In this document: one piece after another, positions 21,603 through 28,008 of the stretch
Layout: each line of letters begins with the position of its first letter
Numbering within the stretch: the first letter of the stretch is position 1
Assembly (NCBI GenBank): GCA_938044045.1
Contig: CALIQN010000008.1
Coordinates: 1 to 28,008, forward strand
Reading direction: 5' to 3'
Length of the DNA: 28,008 bases
DNA from: an uncultured Peptococcaceae bacterium
GTDB lineage: Bacteria > Bacillota > Peptococcia > Peptococcales > Peptococcaceae
Translations under genes and position numbers: made by a program
The notes under the pieces: model-generated
The model's input: only the letters and a program-made list of their open reading frames with translations
Told to the model about the DNA's origin: nothing
Databases searched by the model: none

Positions 21603-23075
21603 ATGGGTATCTTATTAGCAAAGTTTAAAGAAACCTTGCTTTCTGTAGTACCTGTGATGACCTTGGTCATTCTACTGCATTTGACGGTTTTACCACTGCC
21701 AATGGATAGTTTTTGGCGGTTTATAATCGGTAGTATGGCGATTATTTTGGGGCTGACGATTTTTCTTTTTGGGGTGGATATTGCCATCAGTCCTGTAGGA
21801 AGTGGGATAGGTTCAGCTTTGGCACGCAAAAAAAGTCTGACCTTATTAGTGCTAGCAGGCTTTGTTTTGGGCTTTTTTATCAATATTGCTGAACCAGATC
21901 TCTTTGTCCTGGCAGAACAAATTTCTAGTGCGACAAAGTCTATGCTCTCCACTTATGAGATTTTGGTGGTGGTTTCGCTAGGCATTGGGTTCATGGTCGC
22001 CATTGGGCTGCTTCGTATTGTCTTTCAGGTGCAGTTGAGATTGATGTTATTTGTCATTTATGGTATTATTTTGATTCTTTCCATATTGGCACCCAATGAT
22101 TTTTTAGGGATAGCCTTTGACTCTGGTGGGGCAACAACAGGCTCAATGACCGTACCCTTTATCCTTGCCATTGGGCTTGGGGTCTCCTCTGTACATGGGG
22201 GTAAACGTGGGGAAGAAGATGCCTTTGGCTTGGTGACTATTGCTTCTGGTGGCCCGATGCTTGCCGTATTAATTATGGTTTTGGTAAGAAAGATTACAGG
22301 ACTTTCTACAGAAGGTGGCTATGTTTCGGCATCAACTGAAGGGATTATTTCACCTTTTTTCCATGAAATCGGGAGCGTGGCTCTTGAAGTCGCCTTGGCG
22401 ATTAGCCCCTTGATTGTCTTGTCCATCTTGGCACAGGTTTTCTTATTAAAATTTTCTAAACGTACCTTTTCTCGTATTTTAAAAGGTTTTGTCTATACTT
22501 ATCTTGGGTTTGTCTTGTTTTTAACAGGGGTAACAGTAGGTTTTATGGAGGCTGGACAGATTTTGGGCATGGCAATTAGTGAAAAGCCCCTAGCTTTTGT
22601 CCTTTTGATTGCCTTTTTAATCGGTTTATTGGTGATTTTGGCAGAACCATCTGTGCATATCTTGACTATGCAGATTGAGGATATTACAGGGGGTGCGATT
22701 AAGCGTAGATTGATTTTAATTGCCCTTGCCCTTGGGGTGAGCTTGGCAATTTTACTTTCTGTTTGGAGGATTTACTTACCGTGGCTTGAGCTTTGGCACT
22801 TGCTTTTGGTGCTTTATCTTGTTGCCCTCGCTTTGACACTGAAGGCACCTGCGTTATTTACTGGGATAGCCTTTGACTCTGGTGGGGTAGCCAGTGGACC
22901 AATGACAGCCACTTTTGTCCTATCTTTTGTACAGGGCATTGCCATTAGTCAGACGGGGGATGTTATTGTTGCCTTTGGCACGATTGCCATGGTGGCACTC
23001 ACCCCACTTATTACTTTGCAACTATTGGGGATTATTTATGATAGAAAAGAAAGGGGAGGGAAGAGACTTGGCTAA
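21603..23075 (+). CDS. DUF1538 multi-pass membrane protein (putative transporter)
   Basis: This 490-aa membrane protein has about 12-14 hydrophobic segments and two homologous halves. Each half contains an acidic motif in a membrane segment, IAEPDLFVLAEQI and LAEPSVHILTMQI, and a signature loop, GIAFDSGGATTGSMTVPF and GIAFDSGGVASGPMTATF. Such inverted or duplicated re-entrant loops are typical of transporters, but no substrate is established for DUF1538 to my knowledge. The next gene encodes a double P-II-like protein whose start overlaps this stop by 8 nt. P-II proteins often gate transporters (GlnK-AmtB, SbtB-SbtA), so a regulated transporter is my inference. GGGGG lies upstream of the ATG. 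Confidence 0.88.
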   Translation: MGILLAKFKETLLSVVPVMTLVILLHLTVLPLPMDSFWRFIIGSMAIILGLTIFLFGVDIAISPVGSGIGSALARKKSLTLLVLAGFVLGFFINIAEPDLFVLAEQISSATKSMLSTYEILVVVSLGIGFMVAIGLLRIVFQVQLRLMLFVIYGIILILSILAPNDFLGIAFDSGGATTGSMTVPFILAIGLGVSSVHGGKRGEEDAFGLVTIASGGPMLAVLIMVLVRKITGLSTEGGYVSASTEGIISPFFHEIGSVALEVALAISPLIVLSILAQVFLLKFSKRTFSRILKGFVYTYLGFVLFLTGVTVGFMEAGQILGMAISEKPLAFVLLIAFLIGLLVILAEPSVHILTMQIEDITGGAIKRRLILIALALGVSLAILLSVWRIYLPWLELWHLLLVLYLVALALTLKAPALFTGIAFDSGGVASGPMTATFVLSFVQGIAISQTGDVIVAFGTIAMVALTPLITLQLLGIIYDRKERGGKRLG

Positions 23076-23730
23076 AAATTATCTAACAGTCTTTATATCG
23101 GATGTTCATCAACATAAAAAGATGAAAGAAGCATTTTGTAGTTGCCGTATTCTTGGGGCAACGATTATTTCTGGACGTGGTGCTGTGCCAAGTATGATCC
23201 TAAATCTTTTGGGCTTGGATAGTACCCGCAAGGAGCTCATCTTGATGGTAACGCCAGAAGAAGAGATGAAGGCTTTACATGAGAGTTTTTGTGAAAAGAT
23301 GCAACTATCTAAAAAAGGCCATGGGATTAGTTTTTCTTTGCCCCTCAATTATACCCTTGGGGTAAATTACTTGGTGGGTAAAGAGGCAGTTGATGAAGAA
23401 GGAGAAGACTTTATGTATGAATTGGCAGTGATTATCGTCGATAGAAACAAGGGTGAGGACATCATCCAAGCAGCAAGAGAGGCAGGTGCCAAGGGGGCAA
23501 CCATCCTCCATGGTAGAGGCTCAGGCGCTCATAGGGAAGAAAGATTCTTCAACCTTGATATTGAGCCGGAAAAAGAAGTGGTGCTTTTTGTTTTAGAAAA
23601 AACCAAAACAAAGGCAGTTTTAGAGTCTTTAAAGAAAGTGGTTGATTTTTCTAAGCCAAATAGTGGGATCTTCTTTACTGCTCCACTCAATGCTGTCAAC
23701 GGTTTACTAGAGCAGGTGCAAAACAAATGA
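23068..23730 (+). CDS. Tandem P-II-like regulatory protein
   Basis: This 220-aa cytoplasmic protein is made of two P-II-like ferredoxin-fold domains in one chain. Domain 1 (about 3-100) contains GATIISGRG (30-38) and ends GISFSLPLNYTLGVNYL. Domain 2 (about 116-216) contains GATILHGRG (143-151) and ends GIFFTAPLNAVNGLLEQ. The GRG sits where P-II proteins carry the start of the T-loop; the classical uridylylated-Tyr loop is not obvious. The start is TTG at 23068, with GGAGG 8 nt upstream; the longer open frame from 22915 overlaps DUF1538 and is not credible. It overlaps DUF1538 by 8 nt, so the two are made together. Its ligand (nucleotide or cyclic nucleotide) cannot be read from the sequence. 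Confidence 0.85.
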   Translation: MAKNYLTVFISDVHQHKKMKEAFCSCRILGATIISGRGAVPSMILNLLGLDSTRKELILMVTPEEEMKALHESFCEKMQLSKKGHGISFSLPLNYTLGVNYLVGKEAVDEEGEDFMYELAVIIVDRNKGEDIIQAAREAGAKGATILHGRGSGAHREERFFNLDIEPEKEVVLFVLEKTKTKAVLESLKKVVDFSKPNSGIFFTAPLNAVNGLLEQVQNK

Positions 23731-23870
23731 GCCAACAAGATAAGAATGAATTAAACAAGACCCAAGACAATTGTTCCGAGACTTGTAAAGATGATTTTTT
23801 GGTCGGGCTTTTTCAACTCATGGATAAGCTAGAGGAAGAAAATCAAAAAGAGGATGACGCCCAAGCGTGA
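23727..23870 (+). CDS. Small acidic protein of unknown function (47 aa)
   Basis: The ATG overlaps the P-II-like gene's TGA (ATGA). The protein starts MSQQDKNELNKTQDNCSETC, has a short hydrophobic helix DDFLVGLFQLMDKLEEE, and ends in acidic residues. It has no membrane segment; two Cys lie four residues apart. Coupling and codon use resemble the upstream genes, and a terminator follows 4 nt after the stop. That supports it as a real last gene of the DUF1538 operon, but I recognise no family. Confidence 0.6.
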   Translation: MSQQDKNELNKTQDNCSETCKDDFLVGLFQLMDKLEEENQKEDDAQA

Positions 23871-23874
23871 AAAT

Positions 23875-23914
23875 AAAAAAAGCAAGGTGCCAAAATAGGT
23901 ACTTTGCTTTTTTT
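23875..23914 (+). terminator. Terminator of the DUF1538 operon
   Basis: The arms AAAAAAGCAAGGTGCC and GGTACTTTGCTTTTTT match at 14 of 16 positions, and a T-run follows. Confidence 0.85.
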
Positions 23915-23918
23915 GTAT

Positions 23919-23946
23919 TTTGCAATAGCCTGTCTTTTGCTATAAT
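23919..23946 (+). promoter_or_regulatory. Promoter of the NUDIX gene
   Basis: An extended -10 box TGCTATAAT (23938-23946) is preceded by TTTGCA with a 16-nt spacer (or TTGCAA with 15 nt). Confidence 0.65.
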
Positions 23947-23987
23947 GAGGGGGCAAGTTTTAGTCAGATGTGATAAAGGAGACAAAG

Positions 23988-24389
23988 ATGGAAGTAGCTG
24001 CTGCAATTATTGTAAATGAAGAAAATAAGGTTTTGATGGGCAAACGTCTGGACGATGGCAAGACTTGCTCAGGGCTTTGGGAATTTCCAGGAGGCAAGCG
24101 CAAGCGTGCAGAAAGCTTGGAAAAATGTGTGATTCGTGAGTGTAAGGAGGAGCTTGGCGTAGAAGTCAAGATAGATGAGTGCTACCATGTGGATAGACAT
24201 CTCTACCTTGAAGGGCCTATTGAGTTAGTCTTTTTTTTGGTACATATCACCCAAGGTGAAGTGGAATGTCGTGTTCATCAAGCCCTACAATGGCTAAACT
24301 ATGATGAGCTTTCTAGCCTTGACCACTGTCCAGGAGATGAGGCCTTGATCGCTCGCTTGATGAAAGAAAGACCGGGCTATAGAGGATAA
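23988..24389 (+). CDS. NUDIX hydrolase (MutT-like)
   Basis: This enzyme hydrolyses nucleoside diphosphates linked to another moiety. The small size and N-terminal VAAAIIVNEENKVLMGKR resemble MutT, which removes 8-oxo-dGTP. It has 133 aa from the ATG at 23988, with GGAG 6 nt upstream; a GTG six codons earlier lacks a site. The NUDIX box reads GKRKRAESLEKCVIRECKEE then LGV, fitting G-x5-E-x7-R-E-U-x-E-E-x-G-U with Cys at the first U. The usual acidic residue of the GGKxExGE context is replaced by Lys/Arg. The COG2426 gene begins directly after its stop codon. Confidence 0.88.
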   Translation: MEVAAAIIVNEENKVLMGKRLDDGKTCSGLWEFPGGKRKRAESLEKCVIRECKEELGVEVKIDECYHVDRHLYLEGPIELVFFLVHITQGEVECRVHQALQWLNYDELSSLDHCPGDEALIARLMKERPGYRG

Positions 24390-24875
24390 ATGTTAGAACA
24401 ATTAGAGTTATTCATTGTTAAGTATTTTGGTAAAGATGTTGCAGTATTCATCTTGGCGATGTTTCCCCTTGTGGAAATCAAGGGTGCCATTCCTTTTGGT
24501 ATCTTGATGAAGATGGATACTTTGGAAAGTACCATTTGTGCGTATTTTGGTTCAATGGTACCTATCTACTTTGTCTTAAAATTTACCCCATGGTGTTTTG
24601 CTCAGCTGTTGCGTTTTAAGCATACAGAAAAAATTATCGTACGCTTGCAGATGAGAGCCATGCAAAAAAGTGATATCATTCAAAAATATGGCTATTGGGG
24701 TTTATTTATCTTTGTGGCAATTCCTCTACCTGGGACAGGGGTTTGGATGGGGGCTTTTATCGCCGCTATTTTAAAACTCTATCGTTTCAAGGCATTTGTG
24801 GCGATTGCCCTTGGCAACTTGTGTAGTGCCATTATTATTTACTTGCTTTCAACAGGAATATTGACAATATTTTAG
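24390..24875 (+). CDS. COG2426 small multidrug export family membrane protein
   Basis: This 161-aa integral membrane protein belongs to the family named small multidrug export (PF06695); actual transport activity is poorly documented. The family signature is FPLVEIKGAIPFGI (25-38). Other conserved parts are YFGSMVPIYFVLKF and PLPGTGVWMGAFIAAIL, and a C-terminal hydrophobic helix is present. There are four to five membrane segments. The ATG follows the NUDIX TAA with no gap and lacks a clear Shine-Dalgarno sequence, so it is translated by coupling. icd starts 11 nt after it. Confidence 0.85.
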   Translation: MLEQLELFIVKYFGKDVAVFILAMFPLVEIKGAIPFGILMKMDTLESTICAYFGSMVPIYFVLKFTPWCFAQLLRFKHTEKIIVRLQMRAMQKSDIIQKYGYWGLFIFVAIPLPGTGVWMGAFIAAILKLYRFKAFVAIALGNLCSAIIIYLLSTGILTIF

Positions 24876-24886
24876 GAGGCTTTTTT

Positions 24887-26098
24887 ATGGAAAAAATTCA
24901 AATGACAACCCCTTTAGTAGAAATGGATGGGGATGAGATGACCCGTGTCCTTTGGCAAATGATCAAGGATAAACTCATCTTACCTTATGTGGACTTAAAG
25001 ACCATCTATTTTGACCTTGGTTTAGGCCATCGTGATGCGACAGATGATGAGGTGACCTTTGCTGCTGCTGAAGCGATTAAGCAGTACGGCGTGGGGGTCA
25101 AGTGTGCGACCATTACCCCAAATGCAGAACGTGTTGAGGAGTACAAGCTCAAGGAAATGTACAAAAGTCCAAATGGTACCATTCGTGCTGCCTTGGATGG
25201 CACCGTTTTTCGTGCCCCAATCATTGTCAAAGGGATTGCACCTTTTGTTCGCCCTTGGCAAAAGCCAATCACTGTTGCCCGTCATGCTTATGGGGATGTC
25301 TATCGCAATGCAGAAATCTATGTTTCTGATCAAGCTAAGGCAGAATTAAAAGTCACCTATCTTGATGGCAGAGTGGAAGAAAAAGAAATCTATACCTTTG
25401 AGGGGGCTGGTGTTCTCCAAGGGATGCACAATAAAGATGCCTCTATTGCTAGCTTTGCCCGTGCTTGCTTTACCTATGCCTTAGATACCAAGCAAGACCT
25501 TTGGTTTGCAACTAAGGATACCATTTCTAAGATTTATGACCATCGTTTTAAAGATGTCTTCCAAGAAATCTTTGATCAAGAATACAAGGCACGTTTTGAA
25601 GCAGCAGGTATTACCTATTTTTACACCCTAATTGATGATGCTGTCGCTCGTGTGGTACGTTCTGAGGGTGGTTTTATCTGGGCATGTAAAAACTATGATG
25701 GGGATGTCATGAGTGACTTAGTGGCCACTGCCTTTGGTAGCTTGGCGATGATGACCTCTGTTCTTGTGTCTCCAGAAGGTCATTATGAATATGAGGCTGC
25801 CCATGGTACCGTACAACGCCATTATTATCGTCACTTAGAGGGTGGGGAAACCTCTACCAACTCTATGGCAACGATTTTTGCTTGGACAGGGGCGTTGAGA
25901 AAACGTGGGGAAAAAGACGATAACCCTGCTTTGATGGCCTTTGCTGATAAATTGGAAAAAGCGTCTATCCAAACCATCGAAGATGGCGTTATGACCAAAG
26001 ACCTCTATAGCCTTTCGACTTTAGACAATAAAAAGGCAGTCAATTCTGAAGCCTTCCTTGATGAAATCAAGGCTCGTCTTGATGCCTTAGTAGGTTAA
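24887..26098 (+). CDS. icd: NADP-dependent isocitrate dehydrogenase (eukaryote-like type)
   Basis: This enzyme oxidises isocitrate to 2-oxoglutarate and CO2, making NADPH and the carbon skeleton for glutamate. The 403 aa align with the homodimeric eukaryote-like type rather than the E. coli type. Catalytic residues keep human IDH1 numbering: Ser94 and Arg100 (KSPNGTIR), Arg109, Arg132 (ARHAYGDVYR) and Tyr139. A Lys lies in KDTISKIYD, and the metal aspartates are in TLIDDAVAR and NYDGDVMSD. The AHGTVQRHY segment contains the Arg-His pair that favours NADP. AGGAGG is 7 nt upstream. It is the last gene of the NUDIX transcript and convergent with rpiB. Confidence 0.96.
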   Translation: MEKIQMTTPLVEMDGDEMTRVLWQMIKDKLILPYVDLKTIYFDLGLGHRDATDDEVTFAAAEAIKQYGVGVKCATITPNAERVEEYKLKEMYKSPNGTIRAALDGTVFRAPIIVKGIAPFVRPWQKPITVARHAYGDVYRNAEIYVSDQAKAELKVTYLDGRVEEKEIYTFEGAGVLQGMHNKDASIASFARACFTYALDTKQDLWFATKDTISKIYDHRFKDVFQEIFDQEYKARFEAAGITYFYTLIDDAVARVVRSEGGFIWACKNYDGDVMSDLVATAFGSLAMMTSVLVSPEGHYEYEAAHGTVQRHYYRHLEGGETSTNSMATIFAWTGALRKRGEKDDNPALMAFADKLEKASIQTIEDGVMTKDLYSLSTLDNKKAVNSEAFLDEIKARLDALVG

Positions 26099-26102
26099 TA
26101 AT

Positions 26103-26146
26103 AAAAAAGAACCGATTTTCTTGTTTGAGAAAATCGGTTCTTTTTT
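26103..26146. terminator. Bidirectional terminator between icd and rpiB
   Basis: There are perfect 18-bp arms (26103-26120, 26129-26146) with an 8-nt loop and A/T tracts on both sides. It serves the convergent icd (+) and rpiB (-) transcripts. Confidence 0.92.
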
Positions 26147-26150
26147 GTTT

Positions 26151-26594
26151 TTACTGGTTTTCTTCTAAGGCTTTGATTTTATCCACTCGTCTTTGGTGTC
26201 TGCCACCTTCAAAGTCACTGTTTAAAAAAGTTTCTACAATTTTTAAGGCGAGGCCTTCCCCGACAATACGTTCTCCCATCGTGAGGATATTGGCATCGTT
26301 GTGGTTACGGCAAGCTTCAGCAGAAAAGGTATCATGGCAGAGAGCAGCACGGACACCCTTTACCTTATTGGCGACAATGCCAATGCCAATACCTGTCCCA
26401 CAGATTAAAATGCCTCTATCATACTCACCCTTTGCCACTGCCTCGGCAACAGGGAGGGCAAAATCCGGATAATCACAAGAGTCCTCACTTTCTGTACCAA
26501 AGTCAGTCACTTCATAATCATGAGCTAAAAGATAGGTTTTGATGGCTTCTTTTAGACGAAAACCACCATGGTCAGAACCGATAGCTAGTTTCAT
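26151..26594 (-). CDS. rpiB: Ribose 5-phosphate isomerase B
   Basis: This enzyme interconverts ribose 5-phosphate and ribulose 5-phosphate in the pentose phosphate pathway. It is 147 aa, normal for RpiB/LacAB. Key parts are GSDHGG (6-11) with Asp8 and His9, CDYPDFA, and CGTGIGIGI (65-73) with catalytic Cys65. NHNDANILTMGERIVG is also typical. The sequence fits RpiB better than galactose-6-phosphate isomerase subunits, and the gene stands alone. Its ATG overlaps the upstream phosphatase stop (ATGA). It corresponds to ywlF in the Bacillus ywlC-ywlE-ywlF order. Confidence 0.95.
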   Translation of the reverse strand: MKLAIGSDHGGFRLKEAIKTYLLAHDYEVTDFGTESEDSCDYPDFALPVAEAVAKGEYDRGILICGTGIGIGIVANKVKGVRAALCHDTFSAEACRNHNDANILTMGERIVGEGLALKIVETFLNSDFEGGRHQRRVDKIKALEENQ

Positions 26595-27040
26595 TGGTCA
26601 TAGTCTCCTTTGATTTTTTCTAGACGTGCATCAACTGCCTTATCAATTTCTTGATACGTGGCTTCATACAGAGCCTCATCTCCCCCATAAGGGTCTGAGA
26701 TGCTTTTTTCTTCATTAAGGGGAAGAATTTTTTGCTCAAAGTCAGGAAAACGAAGCTTTAAAAGCTCTGCTTGTTCATGGGTCATGGTAAAGACATAGTC
26801 TGCTTCGATGAGATGGTAGACACTAAGGGGTTTGGAGCGATGTTGGCTCAAGTCTAGGCAATGGTTTTTTGCAACGACTTGAGAATAGTGACTGGCCTCA
26901 TCCCCACTCATGGCATGGGTGCCACAGGAAGCCACTTGAGCCCCCTCAAAAAAGCTATCCTTTTTCATCTTATCAAGGGTAATTACCTCAGCTAAGGGGC
27001 TACGACAGGTATTACCAGTACAAACCATTACAACTTTCAT
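26591..27040 (-). CDS. ywlE: Low-molecular-weight protein phosphatase, YwlE (arginine phosphatase) type
   Basis: This cytoplasmic phosphatase is 149 aa. The P-loop is CTGNTCRS (7-14): Cys7 is the nucleophile and Arg13 binds phosphate. Thr11 replaces the Ile found in tyrosine phosphatases. In B. subtilis YwlE that Thr makes the enzyme prefer phosphoarginine, the mark placed by McsB, so I infer an arginine phosphatase. The general-acid loop is ISDPYGGDEALYEATYQEID. The ATG overlaps the sua5 stop by ATGA, and the stop overlaps rpiB in the same way. Whether mcsB exists elsewhere cannot be seen here. Confidence 0.88.
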   Translation of the reverse strand: MKVVMVCTGNTCRSPLAEVITLDKMKKDSFFEGAQVASCGTHAMSGDEASHYSQVVAKNHCLDLSQHRSKPLSVYHLIEADYVFTMTHEQAELLKLRFPDFEQKILPLNEEKSISDPYGGDEALYEATYQEIDKAVDARLEKIKGDYDQ

Positions 27041-28008
27041 CTATCTTCCTCCTCAACAATATAGGGTGATGAGAGCTTATCAATGCGATTCATCAGCGCT
27101 AGCCCCAAACCCTCTTTTGGATAGGACTCTAAGTAAATCACCTCAAGATCTAAACAATCTGCCTCACGCAAGTGACGATAGAGTCTTTGGGTAGCAATTG
27201 CAAGCTCAGATTTTGGCCCAAGGGAGAAGAAAACCCCTTTGGGAAAGTGGTTTTTTAAAACCGCTATTTTTTCTTCTGAAAAGATAAAACCAGTTTTATC
27301 TGTGGTTTTCAACTGGTTGAGCAAGGACTCAAACTGGTTTTCTGCCACAAGATAGACTGGCATACCAGGAGCGTAATGACGGTATTTCATCCCTGGTGCC
27401 TTGGGGACATCTGGTGTCTTACTGGTATAGATACCCACTTCTCCAATGATTTTTTCAAGGGCTTCCTTACTCACGCCACCAGGTCGTAAAATCACAGGTG
27501 GGCTGATACTGAGGTCTAAGATGGTGGACTCTACCCCGATGGTACAATCTCCTCCATCAAGGATAAAAATATCATCTTCTCCAAAGTCTGTTGCCACATG
27601 GCTTGCCTTGGTCGGTGAGGGGCGAGTGCTCTTGTTGGCAGAGGGTGCCGCAAGGGGCATGCCAGAGGCTTGAATCAGTGCCAAAGCAATGGGGTTATCC
27701 GGACAACGGAGGGCGACAGTGTCCAGTCCTGCAGAGACCACAAGAGGAATATGGTCTGCCTTTTTTAAAACGAGGGTCAGCGCCCCAGGCCAAAAGGTGT
27801 CCATAAGCTTTTCTGCCTCTGGTGGGAGAGAGGCAACCAAGGTCTTTGCCATCACCTTATCTGCCACATGGAGGATAAGGGGATTGTCACTAGGTCGTCC
27901 CTTGGCTTGATAGATTTTTTGACAGGCCTTGGCATCTAAACCATTTGCCCCAAGTCCATAGACCGTTTCTGTAGGAAAGGCAACCAGCTTACCTTTTTTT
28001 ATCAAATT
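27037..28008 (-). CDS. sua5: L-threonylcarbamoyladenylate synthase (Sua5/YwlC), 5' end outside window
   Basis: This enzyme makes threonylcarbamoyl-AMP from threonine, bicarbonate and ATP, the first step of t6A37 tRNA modification. About 323 residues are visible. The visible frame is still open at base 28008, and relatives have about 20 more residues before the conserved LVAFPTETVYGLGANG. The TTG at 28005 is therefore probably not the true start. The YrdC domain shows KGRPSDNPLILHV, GPGALTLVL-like sequence, VALRCPDNP and SANKSTRPSPT. The linker PGMKYRHYAPGMPV and a C-terminal Sua5 domain (about 120 residues) mark the long form, as in YwlC. It is coupled to the phosphatase gene. Confidence 0.95.
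   Translation of the reverse strand, partial: NLIKKGKLVAFPTETVYGLGANGLDAKACQKIYQAKGRPSDNPLILHVADKVMAKTLVASLPPEAEKLMDTFWPGALTLVLKKADHIPLVVSAGLDTVALRCPDNPIALALIQASGMPLAAPSANKSTRPSPTKASHVATDFGEDDIFILDGGDCTIGVESTILDLSISPPVILRPGGVSKEALEKIIGEVGIYTSKTPDVPKAPGMKYRHYAPGMPVYLVAENQFESLLNQLKTTDKTGFIFSEEKIAVLKNHFPKGVFFSLGPKSELAIATQRLYRHLREADCLDLEVIYLESYPKEGLGLALMNRIDKLSSPYIVEEEDR

Noticed and set aside
22915..23067. Upstream extension of the P-II-like protein
   Set aside because: The extra 51 residues overlap DUF1538 in another frame and look non-native; the TTG at 23068 has a proper Shine-Dalgarno sequence and begins the conserved domain.

Overview
The window is a moderately AT-rich chromosomal segment around the replication origin of a low-GC Gram-positive bacterium (Bacillota). 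The evidence is the gene order gyrA-gyrB-recF-dnaN-dnaA / oriC / rpmH-rnpA-yidD-yidC-jag and then mnmE-mnmG-rsmG-parB, AGGAGG ribosome binding sites, and DUF951 and DUF1538 genes. I cannot name the genus. There are no IS elements, prophage genes, tRNA/rRNA genes or CRISPR arrays.

Left arm (1-7732, all minus strand, leading away from the origin): 3'-truncated gyrA, gyrB, recF, dnaN, dnaA. A hairpin plus a promoter separates recF from gyrB. The origin is bipartite. One DnaA-box cluster fills the 0.7 kb between dnaA and rpmH. The second lies between dnaA and dnaN and carries a row of TAG triplets (DnaA-trio) beside a DnaA box, which marks the probable unwinding site.

Right arm (8374-26098, all plus strand): rpmH, an attenuator, then rnpA-yidD-yidC and a frameshifted jag; a YfcE-type phosphodiesterase with an XRE regulator; an unknown small membrane protein behind a structured leader; a uracil permease; mnmE-mnmG-rsmG; a parB that has no parA neighbour and no ParA-interaction peptide, preceded by a perfect parS lying inside a terminator palindrome; an HI0933-type flavoprotein, a CvpA-like membrane protein and DUF951. 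Then come a small acidic protein made of two near-identical repeats, and a translationally coupled DUF1538 membrane protein, tandem P-II-like protein and 47-aa acidic protein. The arm ends with a NUDIX hydrolase, a COG2426 membrane protein and an NADP-type isocitrate dehydrogenase.

Right edge (26151-28008, minus strand, against the replication direction): sua5/ywlC (5' end beyond the window), a YwlE-type phosphatase and rpiB, coupled by ATGA overlaps and sharing a bidirectional terminator with icd. This matches the Bacillus ywlC-ywlE-ywlF order.

Most of the window is conserved housekeeping. The least understood part is 21184-23870 (repeat protein, DUF1538, double P-II, small ORF). The most informative local observations are the DnaA-trio, the parS/terminator palindrome with an orphan ParB, the broken jag, and Ala at the GyrA quinolone-resistance position.
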